DNA of 64,000 nt from Thamnaconus septentrionalis (lineage: Eukaryota > Chordata > Actinopteri > Tetraodontiformes > Monacanthidae): contig CM020513.1 in NCBI GenBank assembly GCA_009823395.1, forward strand, positions 7,259,001 to 7,323,000, read 5' to 3'. The translations under genes and the position numbers were made by a program. The notes beneath the pieces are model-generated. The model saw nothing but the letters and a program-made list of their open reading frames with translations. It had not been told where the DNA came from and did not search any database. Positions within the stretch are counted from its first letter, which is position 1, and each line of letters begins with the position of its first letter. Positions 36,944 through 48,064 of the stretch are shown here, one piece after another.

Positions 36944-37407
36944 GGTCTTTTTTTAAGTTAAAAAAAAAAAATATTGATTGTATTTTTCTTAGGCGCAACC
37001 CATCGTTGTGCTGCCACCTAGTGTTTAAGGCTGCTCCCTTCAGCTTCTGTTGTCCCAGAAAGTTTTTTCCACCTGTTGGATCTGGACCTCTTGAAAATGA
37101 AGAGTTTAGCTCACTGACACTTTCACCGTGATTTGTGTTTATACAAATTCTGTACCTGCCGCCAACATTTACCTGTATGCTTGCTTTTGTGTGTGTGTGT
37201 GTCTAAAACGCCTTGGACTGTGTGGATACAGTAGACTTTAGCTTCACCCAGAACGCTGAGCTGAAGTCTCTGAAATCTGACCCAGTGTGTGACAAAGAGA
37301 CACAGCAGGAAGGTCACGGGTCCGAGTCCCTGCCCTGGATCTCCGTGTGTCAGCGTGCCTGGCAGGCATAAACCCCGCCCCCACCCAGCTTGAACCCCCC
37401 GCCCCTT

Positions 37408-37411
<4 letters not shown>

Positions 37412-37483
<72 letters not shown>
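37412..37483. repeat. (AC)n microsatellite
   Basis: About 36 AC units in the ftsj1-brd1 interval. The segment just before it (37300-37345) has a GGGTCCGAGTCCC box resembling an RNA polymerase III B box, possibly a decayed tRNA-derived SINE, but no full element could be bounded. Confidence 0.9.
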
Positions 37484-37486
<3 letters not shown>

Positions 37487-37559
37487 GGGAGACAGATGGG
37501 TGGACAGGGTTTGAGCTGGTCAGGCCCAGACCTCCACACACCACACAGACCAGACCGGA

Positions 37560-37925
37560 GCTGCTTCCTGGTTGCCGTTGGGGGACGTGGTGACGTCACG
37601 ACGCAGCGCCTCTCTCCCAACCGCATTGTTGTTGGGGGAAGGAGCTCTCGCAGCTGCTGCTGAGCTCGGCTGCTTCCAACCGCGTCTCAACGGCGTCGTC
37701 GTCGTCGACCATCGCCCTTTCCCAGCCGGATCAGCGGAGCTCCGGCACCGGCCCGCCGCCCTGGAGACCTGCCGCCTCCCTCCACGGTTAACTCGGTTGA
37801 GTGCGAGCCGCCGGTGGCCGCCGGTGGCCGGGCGGACTGGATGTGGATTTAAGGGTCGCTTTGCTCCGCAGGCCGCGCCGCCATTGCTGCTGTTTTTCTA
37901 AGTTGATTCGGTGAAGAACGCCGCG
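37560..37925 (+). promoter_or_regulatory. CpG island with candidate non-coding first exon of the BRD1-like gene
   Basis: CpG-dense sequence ends GAACGCCGCG followed by GTAAGTTT, a strong donor at 37926. The first coding exon begins after an acceptor at 39150. CpG richness continues through the intron to about 38500. A (CAG)n tract of ten units lies at 38581-38609. This is the likely promoter; the exact start site is unknown. Confidence 0.6.
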
Positions 37926-38578
37926 GTAAGTTTGAGCCTCAGCCGGGTCCTCCGGTTCGAACCGACCCCGCTACCGCCGCAGTCTGGACCTTTCCGATCC
38001 GGAGAGCAGCCCCGACCTATCCGAGAAAAAAACCGCTCCTTGAACTCGGGGAGGTTTCTTGTTGTGTTGATCGCCATGTTTCCTCCCCCCGTGCTAGCCG
38101 GAGCGCTCGCTCTAGTGCTAGTGGGCTAACGTTAGCTCGGTTTGTGGACGAAGTGTCCTAACGCCTTTAAACCTGCGAGAATGGAGACCAACACCTGATC
38201 CGGTGACCTCGGTGCATTCTATGGAATTCCAAGAAACCTCCGACGCCTTTCATGCTTTCGGGGCGTCGTCGCGATTTTCAAACCAAACGGTTGTAGTTTT
38301 CGGTGTGGCTCAGCCTAAATTAGCACCGACTAGCACACCCCGCTAAGCCCAGGAACTGGGCGATTTCTGCTGAAGCTGTGAGACCGAAGGTCTCGAACAG
38401 GCAGCAGCTCCTGGTTTCGGCTTGGAAGTGTGCTGCCTGCCGCTGATCTCTGATCACCGCGCGGGTTGAAAAGAGGTGCGGCGTCTTGTCTGCTGCCACG
38501 GTCGGTCAGAATCTGAGCACTTAGACCGAGGAGAACCCAAACACAGCAGCTTGTTTTCAGCCGTCAACACGGTCGGTC

Positions 38579-38610
<32 letters not shown>

Positions 38611-39168
38611 GTTGGAATGTCACTATTGAGAAAACATGGCGACGTTTAAAAGGAAGTTTAAAGCTCCCGGTTGGACGCCGAGAGAGGGCGCAGCAGGAAA
38701 CCACGGCCGGTCCAGCTGGAATTCTGAGTTCCCCCACCCCTCCGTCAGTGATATGTTATTGCTACGATGCTTAATTTCCAGGCGTGCTTCAGTTGAGCAA
38801 GGGCAGCTGTTAGCCAGTTAGCTTCAGTAGCTGGTCGGCTGGAGCTGATTCCTGAGTGTTCACTCTGGAGTTTGTTGACTGGTGTTGTGGTGCAGATCTT
38901 AAGACCCAGACCCTGAGATCCTGGTCCGGACTCTTGAGATCCAGATGCTGACCCTGAAACCCTGGCGCTGAGATTCTGACCATGAGACTCGGGCCTGATG
39001 AGGTTTGTCAAGGACCTTCAGTTTAAGGAAGTTTCAGTGCTCCTGCAGGCAGCGGCAGGGTTTCGAGAGCGGCGTTCCAGTTGTTTTGCCACTTCAGATC
39101 AGTTCAAGTCGCCACCGTCCCATCTCACGCCTCTTTGTTGTGACTCTCAGGGTCCAATTGGCTTCAGG

Positions 39169-39504
39169 ATGAAGAAGAAGAGTCGGCAGCAGCGGCCGGC
39201 GGCGCTCAAGAGGGACTCGTCCCCCATCAAGCCGTCGCCCAACCGCGAGACGCTGACGTACGCGCAGGCGCAGCGGATGGTGGAGCTGGAGGTGGACGGC
39301 CGCGTGCACCGCATCAGCATCTACGACAAGCTGGACGTGATCGCCGACGACGACCCCACGGCGCAGGAGATCCTGGAGTGCAACAGCAACAAGGAGAACC
39401 ACGAGAAGCCTCAGCAGGTCCTGGTGCGCTCGGTGCGTCTCAAGAACAACCGGCAGAAGAAGAACGCAGCGCTCGTCGCATCTCAGGGCGCCGTCGGCCC
39501 GCAC

Positions 39505-39537
<33 letters not shown>

Positions 39538-42500
39538 AGCGGTGGTGGTGGTGGTGCCGGCACCGCCACCGGCACCGGCCTGCTGGAGCCCAAGGTCAGG
39601 ACGGTGGAGTACAACCTGCCCGTGGTGCCCAGGAGGCCGGCGACGTACTACAAGTACACGGAGAGGACGGCAGAGGAGCTGGACGAGGAGGTGGAGTATG
39701 ACATGGACGAGGAGGACTACGCCTGGCTGGAGCTGGTCAACGACAAGCGGCGGAGCGAGGGCGTCAGCCAGGTGTCGCACAACCTCTTCGAGTTCCTCAT
39801 GGACCGCTTCGAGAAGGAGTCGCACGCCGCCACGCGGGGCCAGGGCGACACGCGGCCCCCGGTGGACGAGGACGCCGTGTGCTGCGTGTGTGCCGACGGC
39901 GACGGCGCCGACAGCAACGTCATCCTCTTCTGCGACGCGTGCAACATCGCCGTGCACCAGGAGTGCTACGGCGTGCCTTACGTGCCCGAGGGCCAGTGGC
40001 TGTGCCGCCACTGCCTGCAGTGCCCCTCGCTGCCGGCCGAGTGCGTCTTCTGCCCCAACCGGGGCGGCGCGCTGAAGAGGACGGACGACGGGCGCTGGGG
40101 CCACGTGGCGTGCGCCCTCTGGGTGCCCGAGGTGGGCTTCTCCGACACGGTCTTCATCGAGCCCATCGACGGCGTGCGCAACATCCCGCCGGCCCGCTGG
40201 CGCCTCACCTGCTACCTGTGCAAGGAGAAGGGGGCGGGCGCCTGCATCCAGTGCGACCGCCTCAACTGCTACGCCGCCTTCCACGTCAGCTGCGCCCAGA
40301 AGGCCGGCCTCTACATGAGGATGGAGCCCGTCAAGGAGTCGGGCGCCGCCACCTTCTCCGTCAAGAAGACGGCCTACTGCTGCAGCCACACGCCCGCCGG
40401 CTGCGACCGCCGCCCGCTCAACATCTACGAGGAGCCGCACCCCAAGAACGGCCACAAGAGGGCGGAGAAGAGGGGCAAGGCCCGGGCCAAGGGCTGGCAC
40501 AGGAAGAAGAGCAAGAGGGCGGAGCCTGAGGCGGAGCCGCCGGAACCCGAGAACCCCAGCGACCCCGGGCCCAGCATCACCGCCTCCAGGTAGGGTCCCC
40601 ACCCCGACCCACCCACCCGATCGCAGCCCTCCAGAGTGTTTCTTCAGCTCCCTGTCCCCCCCCATCTCCTCCCTCAGCCTGGAGACCATCCTGAACCTGG
40701 TGGCCGTCCAGAGGAAGAGGCCCTTCGTGGAGCGGGTCCTCAGCTACTGGGTGCAGAAGAGACGCTCCAGGAACAACCTGCCGCTCATCCGGCGGCTGCA
40801 GGCCAGCCCCCCGACCCCCAGGGCCAATCAGACGGTGAGCAGAGCAGAGCCACTTCCTGCCAGGAGGGCTGACCCCCGCCCGTCTGTCTGACTGTCTGCC
40901 TGCCTGCCTGTCTGTCTGCAGCAGCAGCGGGTGGAGACCAGCCAGGCTCTGAAGGAGCAGCTGAAGGAGTGGCACCGCCTCCGCCACGACCTGGAGCGAG
41001 CGCGCCTCCTGCTGGAGCTCATCAGGAAGCGGGAGAAGCTGAAGAGAGAGGAGGTAGAGTGGTCCTCCTGGAGTGCATGATAGTGTGAGATGGTGTGACT
41101 GCGTGTGAGAGTGAGAGAGAAACTGAGTGTGTGTGTGTGTGTGCTCCCTGCTCAGATGAAGCAGCAGCAGTTGGCGCTGGAGCTCCAGCTGACCCCCTTC
41201 AACATCCTCCTCCGAGCCGTCCTGGCTCAGCTGCAGGAGAAGGACAAGTACAACATCTTCGCCCAGCCAGTCAGCAGCAAGGAGGTGGGCCTGGCACCGG
41301 CACCGTCACGCGACCTCATCTGCACCGTCACATGCGTAACGTGACCGCACGTATTTGTTTCCTACCAGTCACGTGACCTGGCTGGTCATTAGAAGGACGT
41401 GTCATGTGACAGGCAACACAGTGCAGTCTAAAGTGCAGCTGTTGTCCCTGCGCACCCTGTTCTCACCACTAGGTGGTGCTGTGGTTGTCACTCATGCTTG
41501 TCATGTTGCTACTCTCTCCTGAAATAACACATTTTCTCAGTTAGGCTCGAGTTATGTATCATTGTTAATGATGCATTATGACGTTAATGAGCTCTCAATG
41601 ATCAACAATGGTTGGAAAAAATTCAGATTTTAGATTCTGCACCTGGGTCGGCGCCTGACCCCCGAGCCCTGACCGTCTCTCCGTCGCCCCCCACCCCCTG
41701 CAGGTCCCCGACTACCTGGACCACATCAAGCATCCCATGGACTTCTCCACCATGAGGAAGCGCATCGACGGCCACGCCTACCGCAGCCTGGACGACCTGG
41801 AGGCCGACTTCGACCTGGTCATCTCCAACTGCATGCACTACAACGCCAGGGACACCTTCTTCTACAAGGCGGCGCAGCGCATGCAGGACCACGGCGGCGC
41901 CGTGCTGCGGCGGGAGCGCCGCGCGAGGCCGCCCGGATCGGCTTCGACCTGCCCGGCGGGCTGCACCTGACCGAGGCGCGGCGCGCGCGCCCGCCTCCTT
42001 CTGCTGGGAAGATGGTAAGTCACATGACCAGCGTCCCTCCTTTGACCTCCTTGCAGGCCAGGTGTCCGACTCTGGCCCGTGGGCCAAGTGTGGCCCGCAT
42101 TATGACTGTATTTGGCCCGCAAGGCCAATACAAAATCACTACTAGAGTTGGCCCGCCGGTGTTATACAGCACATGTACCGCTAGTACTACAAATCCCAGA
42201 ATGCTCTGCTGGTATTTTGGTGCCTCAATCAGGACAAGACATTCATTGAAAGATATTGGGAAAAGGCTACTGTAGAAATGTAAATTGAAAGGCTGCAAAT
42301 AAAAAATAGCCACACAATTTTTATTGACATTTTATTTATTTTGATGAGTTTTTTTTTTTTTTTTTGAAATCAAATTTGATTTTGCATGCGTGCAATTATT
42401 GTATAGTATTAAGCTTTGCTTCCGTAGTCGTTCTTCATTGTTGAAACAAAACTAGTTCGGGTCCATATGAGAAGGTTCACTGTAATATGTGGAGGAAGAT

Positions 42501-43494
42501 TTTGTCCAAGGCTTAAATTTCTGCCCCACTGTGTGTTGTGAGTTTGACACCCCTGTCCTAACGGCACCGTGTCGCCCCAACCCCTCTCCCCCCAGTGGAC
42601 CGCCTGCTGAGCCCCGCCTACCGGGAGCGGACGCCGCCGGAGGAGCAGCTGACGGAGCTGCTGGAGAAGCTGGACCTGAGCGCCGCCATGAAGCACAGCC
42701 CGTCCCGCAGCAGGAGGCTGAAGCTGCTGAAGAAGACCATCCTGGAGGTCCGCAGCCAGGTGGGCCTCAGGAAGCCCCTCCCATCGCCCGAGCCCCCGCT
42801 GAGCCCCGCCACGCCGCCGCCGCCCGCCCCCCTGCCCCCGTCCCAGCCGGAGGAGGCGCCGCCGCCCGCCCCCGCCCGCGCCCAGCCCCGCCCACTCTCC
42901 CGCCGAGCTCCACGCCGACGTCTCTACCTCAGTGCCCGCCCGCCTCCCGACGACGGACACGCCCCACCGCGCCGCTCGTCAACGGAGAGCTCCACCCCGA
43001 AGAAGACGCCGCCGCCGCTGGCGCTGCGCCTGCAGCCGCCGCCGCCTGCGGCCGTCGAACCAACAACTTCTTCCGTAAATCCAAAAGTGCCAGCCCGCAG
43101 AAGGCCCCCCGGAGCCCCGACGGGGCGTCGCCGCCGCTGGGCGCCAAGACCTTCCTGTCGGTGGTCATCCCTCGCCTGGAGACACTGCTGCTGCCCAGGA
43201 AGAGGCGGAGGAGCAGCGCCGGCGGCAAGGAGGGCGAGGGGGAGGAGTCGCCAGTCAAGCGCCTCGACACAGGTAGCGATGACGGGCCGCGAAAAAAAAA
43301 AACCTCATTCGCACTCAGCATGAAGTCTTTTTTTTTAAAAGCAAATGGGTGAGCGATGTCAATCAGCTAAATCCAATGAGAAAATGTTGGGGGCGGGGCC
43401 TTGAGTTCAATCCAAACATTAATTCTATAAGCGCGAGAGCACATAAATATTAATGAAGGGCCTTTTTTGTCATATAAATACATATAATTTCATA

Positions 43495-43560
<66 letters not shown>

Positions 43561-44610
43561 CCATGCACAGATTGACACTATATGATGCATTCATACTGTC
43601 TTGTATTTCTGCTTGATTTTTCTATCAAAATGCATCAGATTGATGTTTTTCAATGTGAAATTCTTCACCCCTGAGCGGTTTCCAAGAGGAGGCGTGGTGA
43701 CGTGAGGGGGCGGAGCCAGTAGTAACCCAGGCCTGACGGCTCCTCCCTGTCTCCCTGCAGGACTGACCAACGGCCTGGAGGGGGAAGCAGGGTCTCAGCG
43801 TCCCCCTGAGCCTCGCCGCCGCTGCGCCTCCGAGTCCAGCATCTCGTCCTCGTCCTCCTCCGGCAACGGCGGCGTGCTGGGCGGCGCCCAGTGAGTCTCT
43901 TGCTTTCGCGCACAGCGCCCCCGCTAGGCCTGGGGAGCCGCCCCTCAACGTTGTCTGTCTGTTGCAGCGGCGCCGCGTTGCCAAGGAGCGGGAAGGGACG
44001 GCCGGCGCCGGCCCGCCGCAGCACCGTGGACGACAGAGTGAGCGGCGTGGAGAACGGCGCCCCCTGCAGGAGGAGCTCCTCCTCCGGTGAGTCGGCTGAA
44101 CCGACCTCGAGGTTTTCTTCCTCTCCTTCCCGTGAGCTGACTCACTCCGTCTCTGCCCCCCGCCCCTCTCCTTCCGGCAGATTCTGAACCTCAGACGGCG
44201 GCCGACGACGTGTCACCGCAAAGGGGCGGAGCCTCCCCGGTGGCCGCCAGCCGCTCGCAGAGCCGGAGGGCCGAGGCCGCCGCCCAGGTCCGCAGAGAGA
44301 CCCTCCCCCGGCCGCTGCTCCGGCAGCAGACGCAGCTGGTGAGACCAACTGATGGTGTGAATGTGGGTTTACAGTTTTGGACATGGCAACCGCTTCGCAC
44401 ACTGTGACCACCGGAGGGCACCATAGCCCTGATGTTTCTTCTTCTTCTTCCTCTGTGGTCTATTTTGATAGGGCGCCGTGGTTGTGATGTCATCGTAGCG
44501 TCCCGCAGCTGACTGGATGAATGAATGAATGCTGGATAAGTGGGCGGAGCCTGCGGGGTTTGACTGACAGGTGTCCACCTCTCCCCCCCTCCCAGGCCAT
44601 GGCCTCCTAG
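39169..44610 (+). CDS. brd1: BRD1/BRPF2-type chromatin reader with broken, PWWP-less C-terminus
   Basis: Scaffold of MOZ/HBO1 histone acetyltransferase complexes. Exons: 39169-40589, 40678-40834, 40922-41053, 41156-41284, 41704-42014, 42596-43272, 43761-43890, 43968-44086, 44181-44338, 44596-44610. Seen: the N-terminal [20 protein letters not shown] block, a Gly-rich insert from about residue 112, PHD1 from residue 235 ([11 protein letters not shown]), the zinc knuckle and PHD2, then the bromodomain ([24 protein letters not shown]). BRD1 affinity is shown by [10 protein letters not shown] and RRPLNIY. Three frame breaks are inferred: near 41915, near 41980, and between 42840 and 42980. Beyond them, recognisable text ([43 protein letters not shown]) lies in changing frames. 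The last exons end at a stop with no PWWP domain. Coding GC at third positions is extreme. Assembly indels or real decay are both possible. Confidence 0.85.
42059..42555. mobile_element. hAT-type MITE in a brd1 intron
   Basis: The right end reads GAGTTTGACACCCCTG, the reverse complement of the teleost hAT terminus CAGGGGTGTCAAACTC. The left end is CAGGTGTCCGACTCTGGCCC. Repeated TGGCCCGC motifs near the left end are characteristic. About 0.5 kb, no transposase frame, no clear 8-bp duplication. It fills most of the intron between the bromodomain exon and the next coding exon. Confidence 0.8.
43499..43559 (+). repeat. (GT)n microsatellite in a brd1 intron
   Basis: Thirty GT units between the long Pro-rich coding exon and the exon beginning at 43761. 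Confidence 0.95.
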
Positions 44611-44629
44611 ACTCAGACCAGGAGGGGAC

Positions 44630-44663
<34 letters not shown>

Positions 44664-45610
44664 GGTGGACCGGCCAACTCCCATCATGCATTTCTCCCCT
44701 CCAGCCTTCTGTTTCGGTGTTTACCACTTCCTGCTAACTGGAGCTCCGCCCCCTTGTTTTGTCAACGAGCTATGCAACGACGGGGGACGGGTCGGTCGGT
44801 CGGTTGGTCGGTCGGTCGGTTTGCTGTGGGAGGAGGCTGTTGAATGTGTCAGAGTTTGACCTCTGACCTTTGCCGCCAGACAAACCTGACACTAAGTGAG
44901 CCCCACCCCTTCTCCTTATCTTCCTCCTCCTTCTTGCCGCCACCGCCGGTGCTGGTGCTATTTATCTCTACGGAGAGAAACAAACTTACTGTAAAACATT
45001 TTTATCTTTTTTTTTTTTTTTTTTTACTGTTTTGTAAGTTATTAAGTTGTCACATTGTCATCGGCATTAATCTGTGTGTGTCTGTCTTTTGTTTTTTTTA
45101 CCTTCATGTTTTTGCTGAACTTGTTTTTCTCGGTTTGTACATATTTATATAAAGTCTATATGAAGCTCTTGGACCGTCTGAAAGGCCTGATGACGTCGTC
45201 GTCGTCGCTCACATTGAAAACCAAAAATCCCACTTGGAGTTTGTTTGTTTTTTTTTCCACTCGTTTCATGTTTACGGTGAGGAAGTGGATTCAGGCCAGG
45301 TGTGTGGAGGGGGCTCCGCCCCCTTCTGGTGCTGGTGAGGTGTTTTGTTTTGTTTTTTGTTTTGTTTTTTTTCTTCCACGGATGTTTCAGTCTGACTTGC
45401 ATTAGCGAGAGCGCCCAGCTGTTTTGTTTGTTTGTTTGTAGCGTGTGTAGACTTCCTGTGTGGACGTTGTGTGTAAATAGATTTGGTACTTTTAGCTCTG
45501 GGATTTAAACACATATATTAGCCAACGGGAGGAAACCGGGTCGCGGTCGGCCGGTGGGCTTTTATACAAAAAAAAAACACTGAGAAATTAAAATATGTTA
45601 TTGAATCACG
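44611..45610 (+). other. brd1 3' untranslated region
   Basis: Follows the predicted stop. It holds a (CTG)n run at 44631-44661 and a GGTC tetranucleotide run at about 44789-44819, then T-rich stretches. The A-rich segment with AATTAAAAT near 45587 is a plausible polyadenylation region. No PWWP-like coding (VWAKCxGYP, WQWLP) was found in any frame here. Confidence 0.55.
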
Positions 45611-46377
45611 GAGTGGCTCCTGTTTGATTGGTCCACACGGCCGCTGCATCACTTCACAGCAAAGTGAAGAACTTCTCGTGAAACAGTACAGGACAAAATA
45701 AGTTTCATTTAACTTTAGTTAAATTAAAGATGAAGTTAAAAAAAAAAAAAAAAACGTTAAACTTAAATCAGGGCTTGAGGAAGTTGCATACGAATGAATC
45801 GTGATCGATCGTGTGACCGGGAAAAGGCGAACAATACATCGCTGCGCTTTGCTGCTGTCACCACAAGAGGGTGGTGGTGTGCGGGTTTGTTTTGTTTTGC
45901 CTGGTGTGAGTCGGCGCGTTCCAAAGTCCGAAAATGCCAAAAACATGAAGATAAATAAATTTGCAGGATTGTGAAGCATCGGAGGTGCAGGTGTTGACCG
46001 CGTGACTCATCCTGTCACACAAATAACTACAGTATAAGAGTGTTTATGGATCGCTGAGGTATCAAGTCTTTTAGTTAAACAACTGGGTGTCAGTACGTAA
46101 TTATCTCACGGTCTGAAAACATGAAGACGAGAAGGTATTAAAACACCAAGCTAACAGTGAAAAAACTACCGAAACGCATTGCTGCAAATTTTATTTTATT
46201 TTATTTTAATCATGAGTTAAACACGACCTCATGATTTCCTGTCGTGATCAACACAAAATCTGAAGGGATTTCCTGAAGAAGTCGGAGGAACCTGTCGTGA
46301 TCCCCGCGGAGGGAGGAGGAGTGGCAGGTCAGTTCTTCAACTGCGATGACGTCACTCAAGTCAAATACAGCTATATG
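45611..46377. other. intergenic, AT-rich; no gene seen
   Basis: Unremarkable AT-rich sequence between the brd1 3' end and the P-type element. It includes an A16 run near 45740 and short TTTTA repeats near 46191-46210. Confidence 0.5.
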
Positions 46378-47640
46378 CATAGACATCTACAGAAGGCTAG
46401 ATGTCTTATCCGCGCCGCTGGCCAATGGAATGGAACGTCCGCACTGGCGGCCATCTTGCCACAGTCACCTCGCTCCGCCTCTCTCACTCATAACTATGTA
46501 TTCTTATCGTGCATGTTCTTTTAAATAGCCCTAAATTGCTCTATTTTCAACCGATTTTCGAGCGGTTTGGTTTGTTATAAACATAGTTATGATGCTGCAT
46601 ACTTATTAATAATTTATAACCATAGGCTTTCATGTGAAAATAGCAAAAACATGCACACACGCTGGCATACACCCATATTTAATAAAAACGTATATGCTAA
46701 ACGCTAAACTAAACTAAACGGCACTAACATCGTAAAATTAATCAAACAGCTCCAACAATATCTTACAGATGAAATGTGATCCTACGAGCTTTTGTTTGTG
46801 GACAGCGACGATTGCTGCACCCATAAGCGGCACAGAAGTTCTGCATTTTCACAGTCACCGATTTCCTGTAGAAATCACAACATGGTGCTGTCACAAAGCA
46901 ATCCAATTGTAAATCATTTGCGAATGAAGTTAAATTATATTGAAAAGAAAAGCTATTCTGTCTCTCCATATGTCAAATTGCTTGTTTTATTTACAGCTAC
47001 CAATCCTAATCCCTTTTATCACAACAACAAAAAAGACGGACTGTAATCTCAGGTTGTCACCGTTAGACTCTGAATCAAACAGGTGGGGGATGAGATATCA
47101 GCAGCTCTAGTTCATTGATCACTGTGTCTCTGCTGCATGGACTGATGAGACTGCATTCATGCAGCAGCAATGGATGTAGGCTAAGTTGCATTAGCTTGGT
47201 TTGCAACGTTATAGGAAACGCACCTCAGCGAATAACCACAACCGACACCACAAATATTGTATGTGAACAAAATACTAGTTTGCCCTGAAATAGCTGTTGG
47301 CTTAACTTAACTGAAGAACTGAAAATCTTAGTGGTCTCAGTCATATTAACTTGTGCAGATAGGCTGCCTTAGCACCATTATGTTGTTTTTTTTCTAAACG
47401 AAAGCTGCACTCTCAACATGTTCAACCATCCAGAATTATTGCTACGTTATGAACGTTTGTAAGAAAGCAAACCGTGTGCAAATCCGTCAAGTTTTCCGAG
47501 TGTTGATGTTTGTTCACATCACTCACGTTCCCTCACATTCAATGCATCAGACCGTGACTGCCTGGCTGTGGAAAGATGGCGGCCAGTGCGGACGTTCGAT
47601 TCTGCGCCGTGAGACATCTAGCCTTTTGTAGATATCTATG
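46378..47640 (-). mobile_element. non-autonomous P-type DNA transposon (THAP family)
   Basis: 1,263 bp bounded by matching 8-bp direct repeats GCTATATG (46370-46377 and 47641-47648). The inverted ends read CATAGACATCTACAGAAGGC on the left and, as reverse complement, CATAGATATCTACAAAAGGC on the right. Similarity of the ends extends inward to a shared GAACGTCCGCACTGG block. A minus-strand exon encoding the start of a THAP zinc finger lies inside. An 8-bp duplication together with THAP is the hallmark of P elements. The rest of the transposase is absent, so it is an internally deleted copy. Confidence 0.85.
46767..46846 (-). pseudogene. THAP-domain first exon of P-type transposase, remnant
   Basis: The minus-strand ATG at 46846 opens MQNFCAAYGCSNRRCPQTK, the start of a THAP C2CH zinc finger (first two Cys present). 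It runs to an apparent donor (CATCT then GTAAGA) at 46766. No following transposase exon was found inside the element. The DNA-binding finger is therefore incomplete and the piece is a relic. Confidence 0.75.
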
Positions 47641-48064
47641 GCTATATGTATGTATTGTTTAAACTAACTTTATTTCCAACAAGATGTTGTCAAGACAAGG
47701 CAGGGACGAACTAATAACGTCACGTGGGTTCCGGTTTAAACCTTCATAAATAGCACCCAAAAGGTGAAACAAAAGAAAATCGAAATATTAAACCTAACCC
47801 AGGATGTATGAATTTAAAAAAAGGAACAACAAACAAAGGCTTTGCTGAAAAACTTTATTTTAATATTAAACACTTGATTTTCAGTTATTTTCTTTTCTTC
47901 TTTTAAACTGAAAAACTTTCAGAACTCGTTGATTGTTTTCTGTGCCGCTGGTTACCAACCGACTCCTTTTTTTTGACAGGTTAGTGTGTTGTAGTTCCGA
48001 GTGGGTTCACGACTCCGAGCCGCTCTGAGGTAACAGCGCCTTTGAGTCATGTTGTTATATTTCA

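Noticed and set aside
37310..37345. tRNA gene suggested by a GGGTCCGAGTCCC B-box-like motif
   Set aside because: No A box at proper spacing and no cloverleaf could be drawn; at most a decayed SINE.
39094..40689. 531-codon open frame on the minus strand opposite brd1
   Set aside because: It mirrors the GC3-rich brd1 exon exactly, has no start context or splice logic, and its Leu/Val/Arg/His composition is what the antisense of a GC-ending gene gives.
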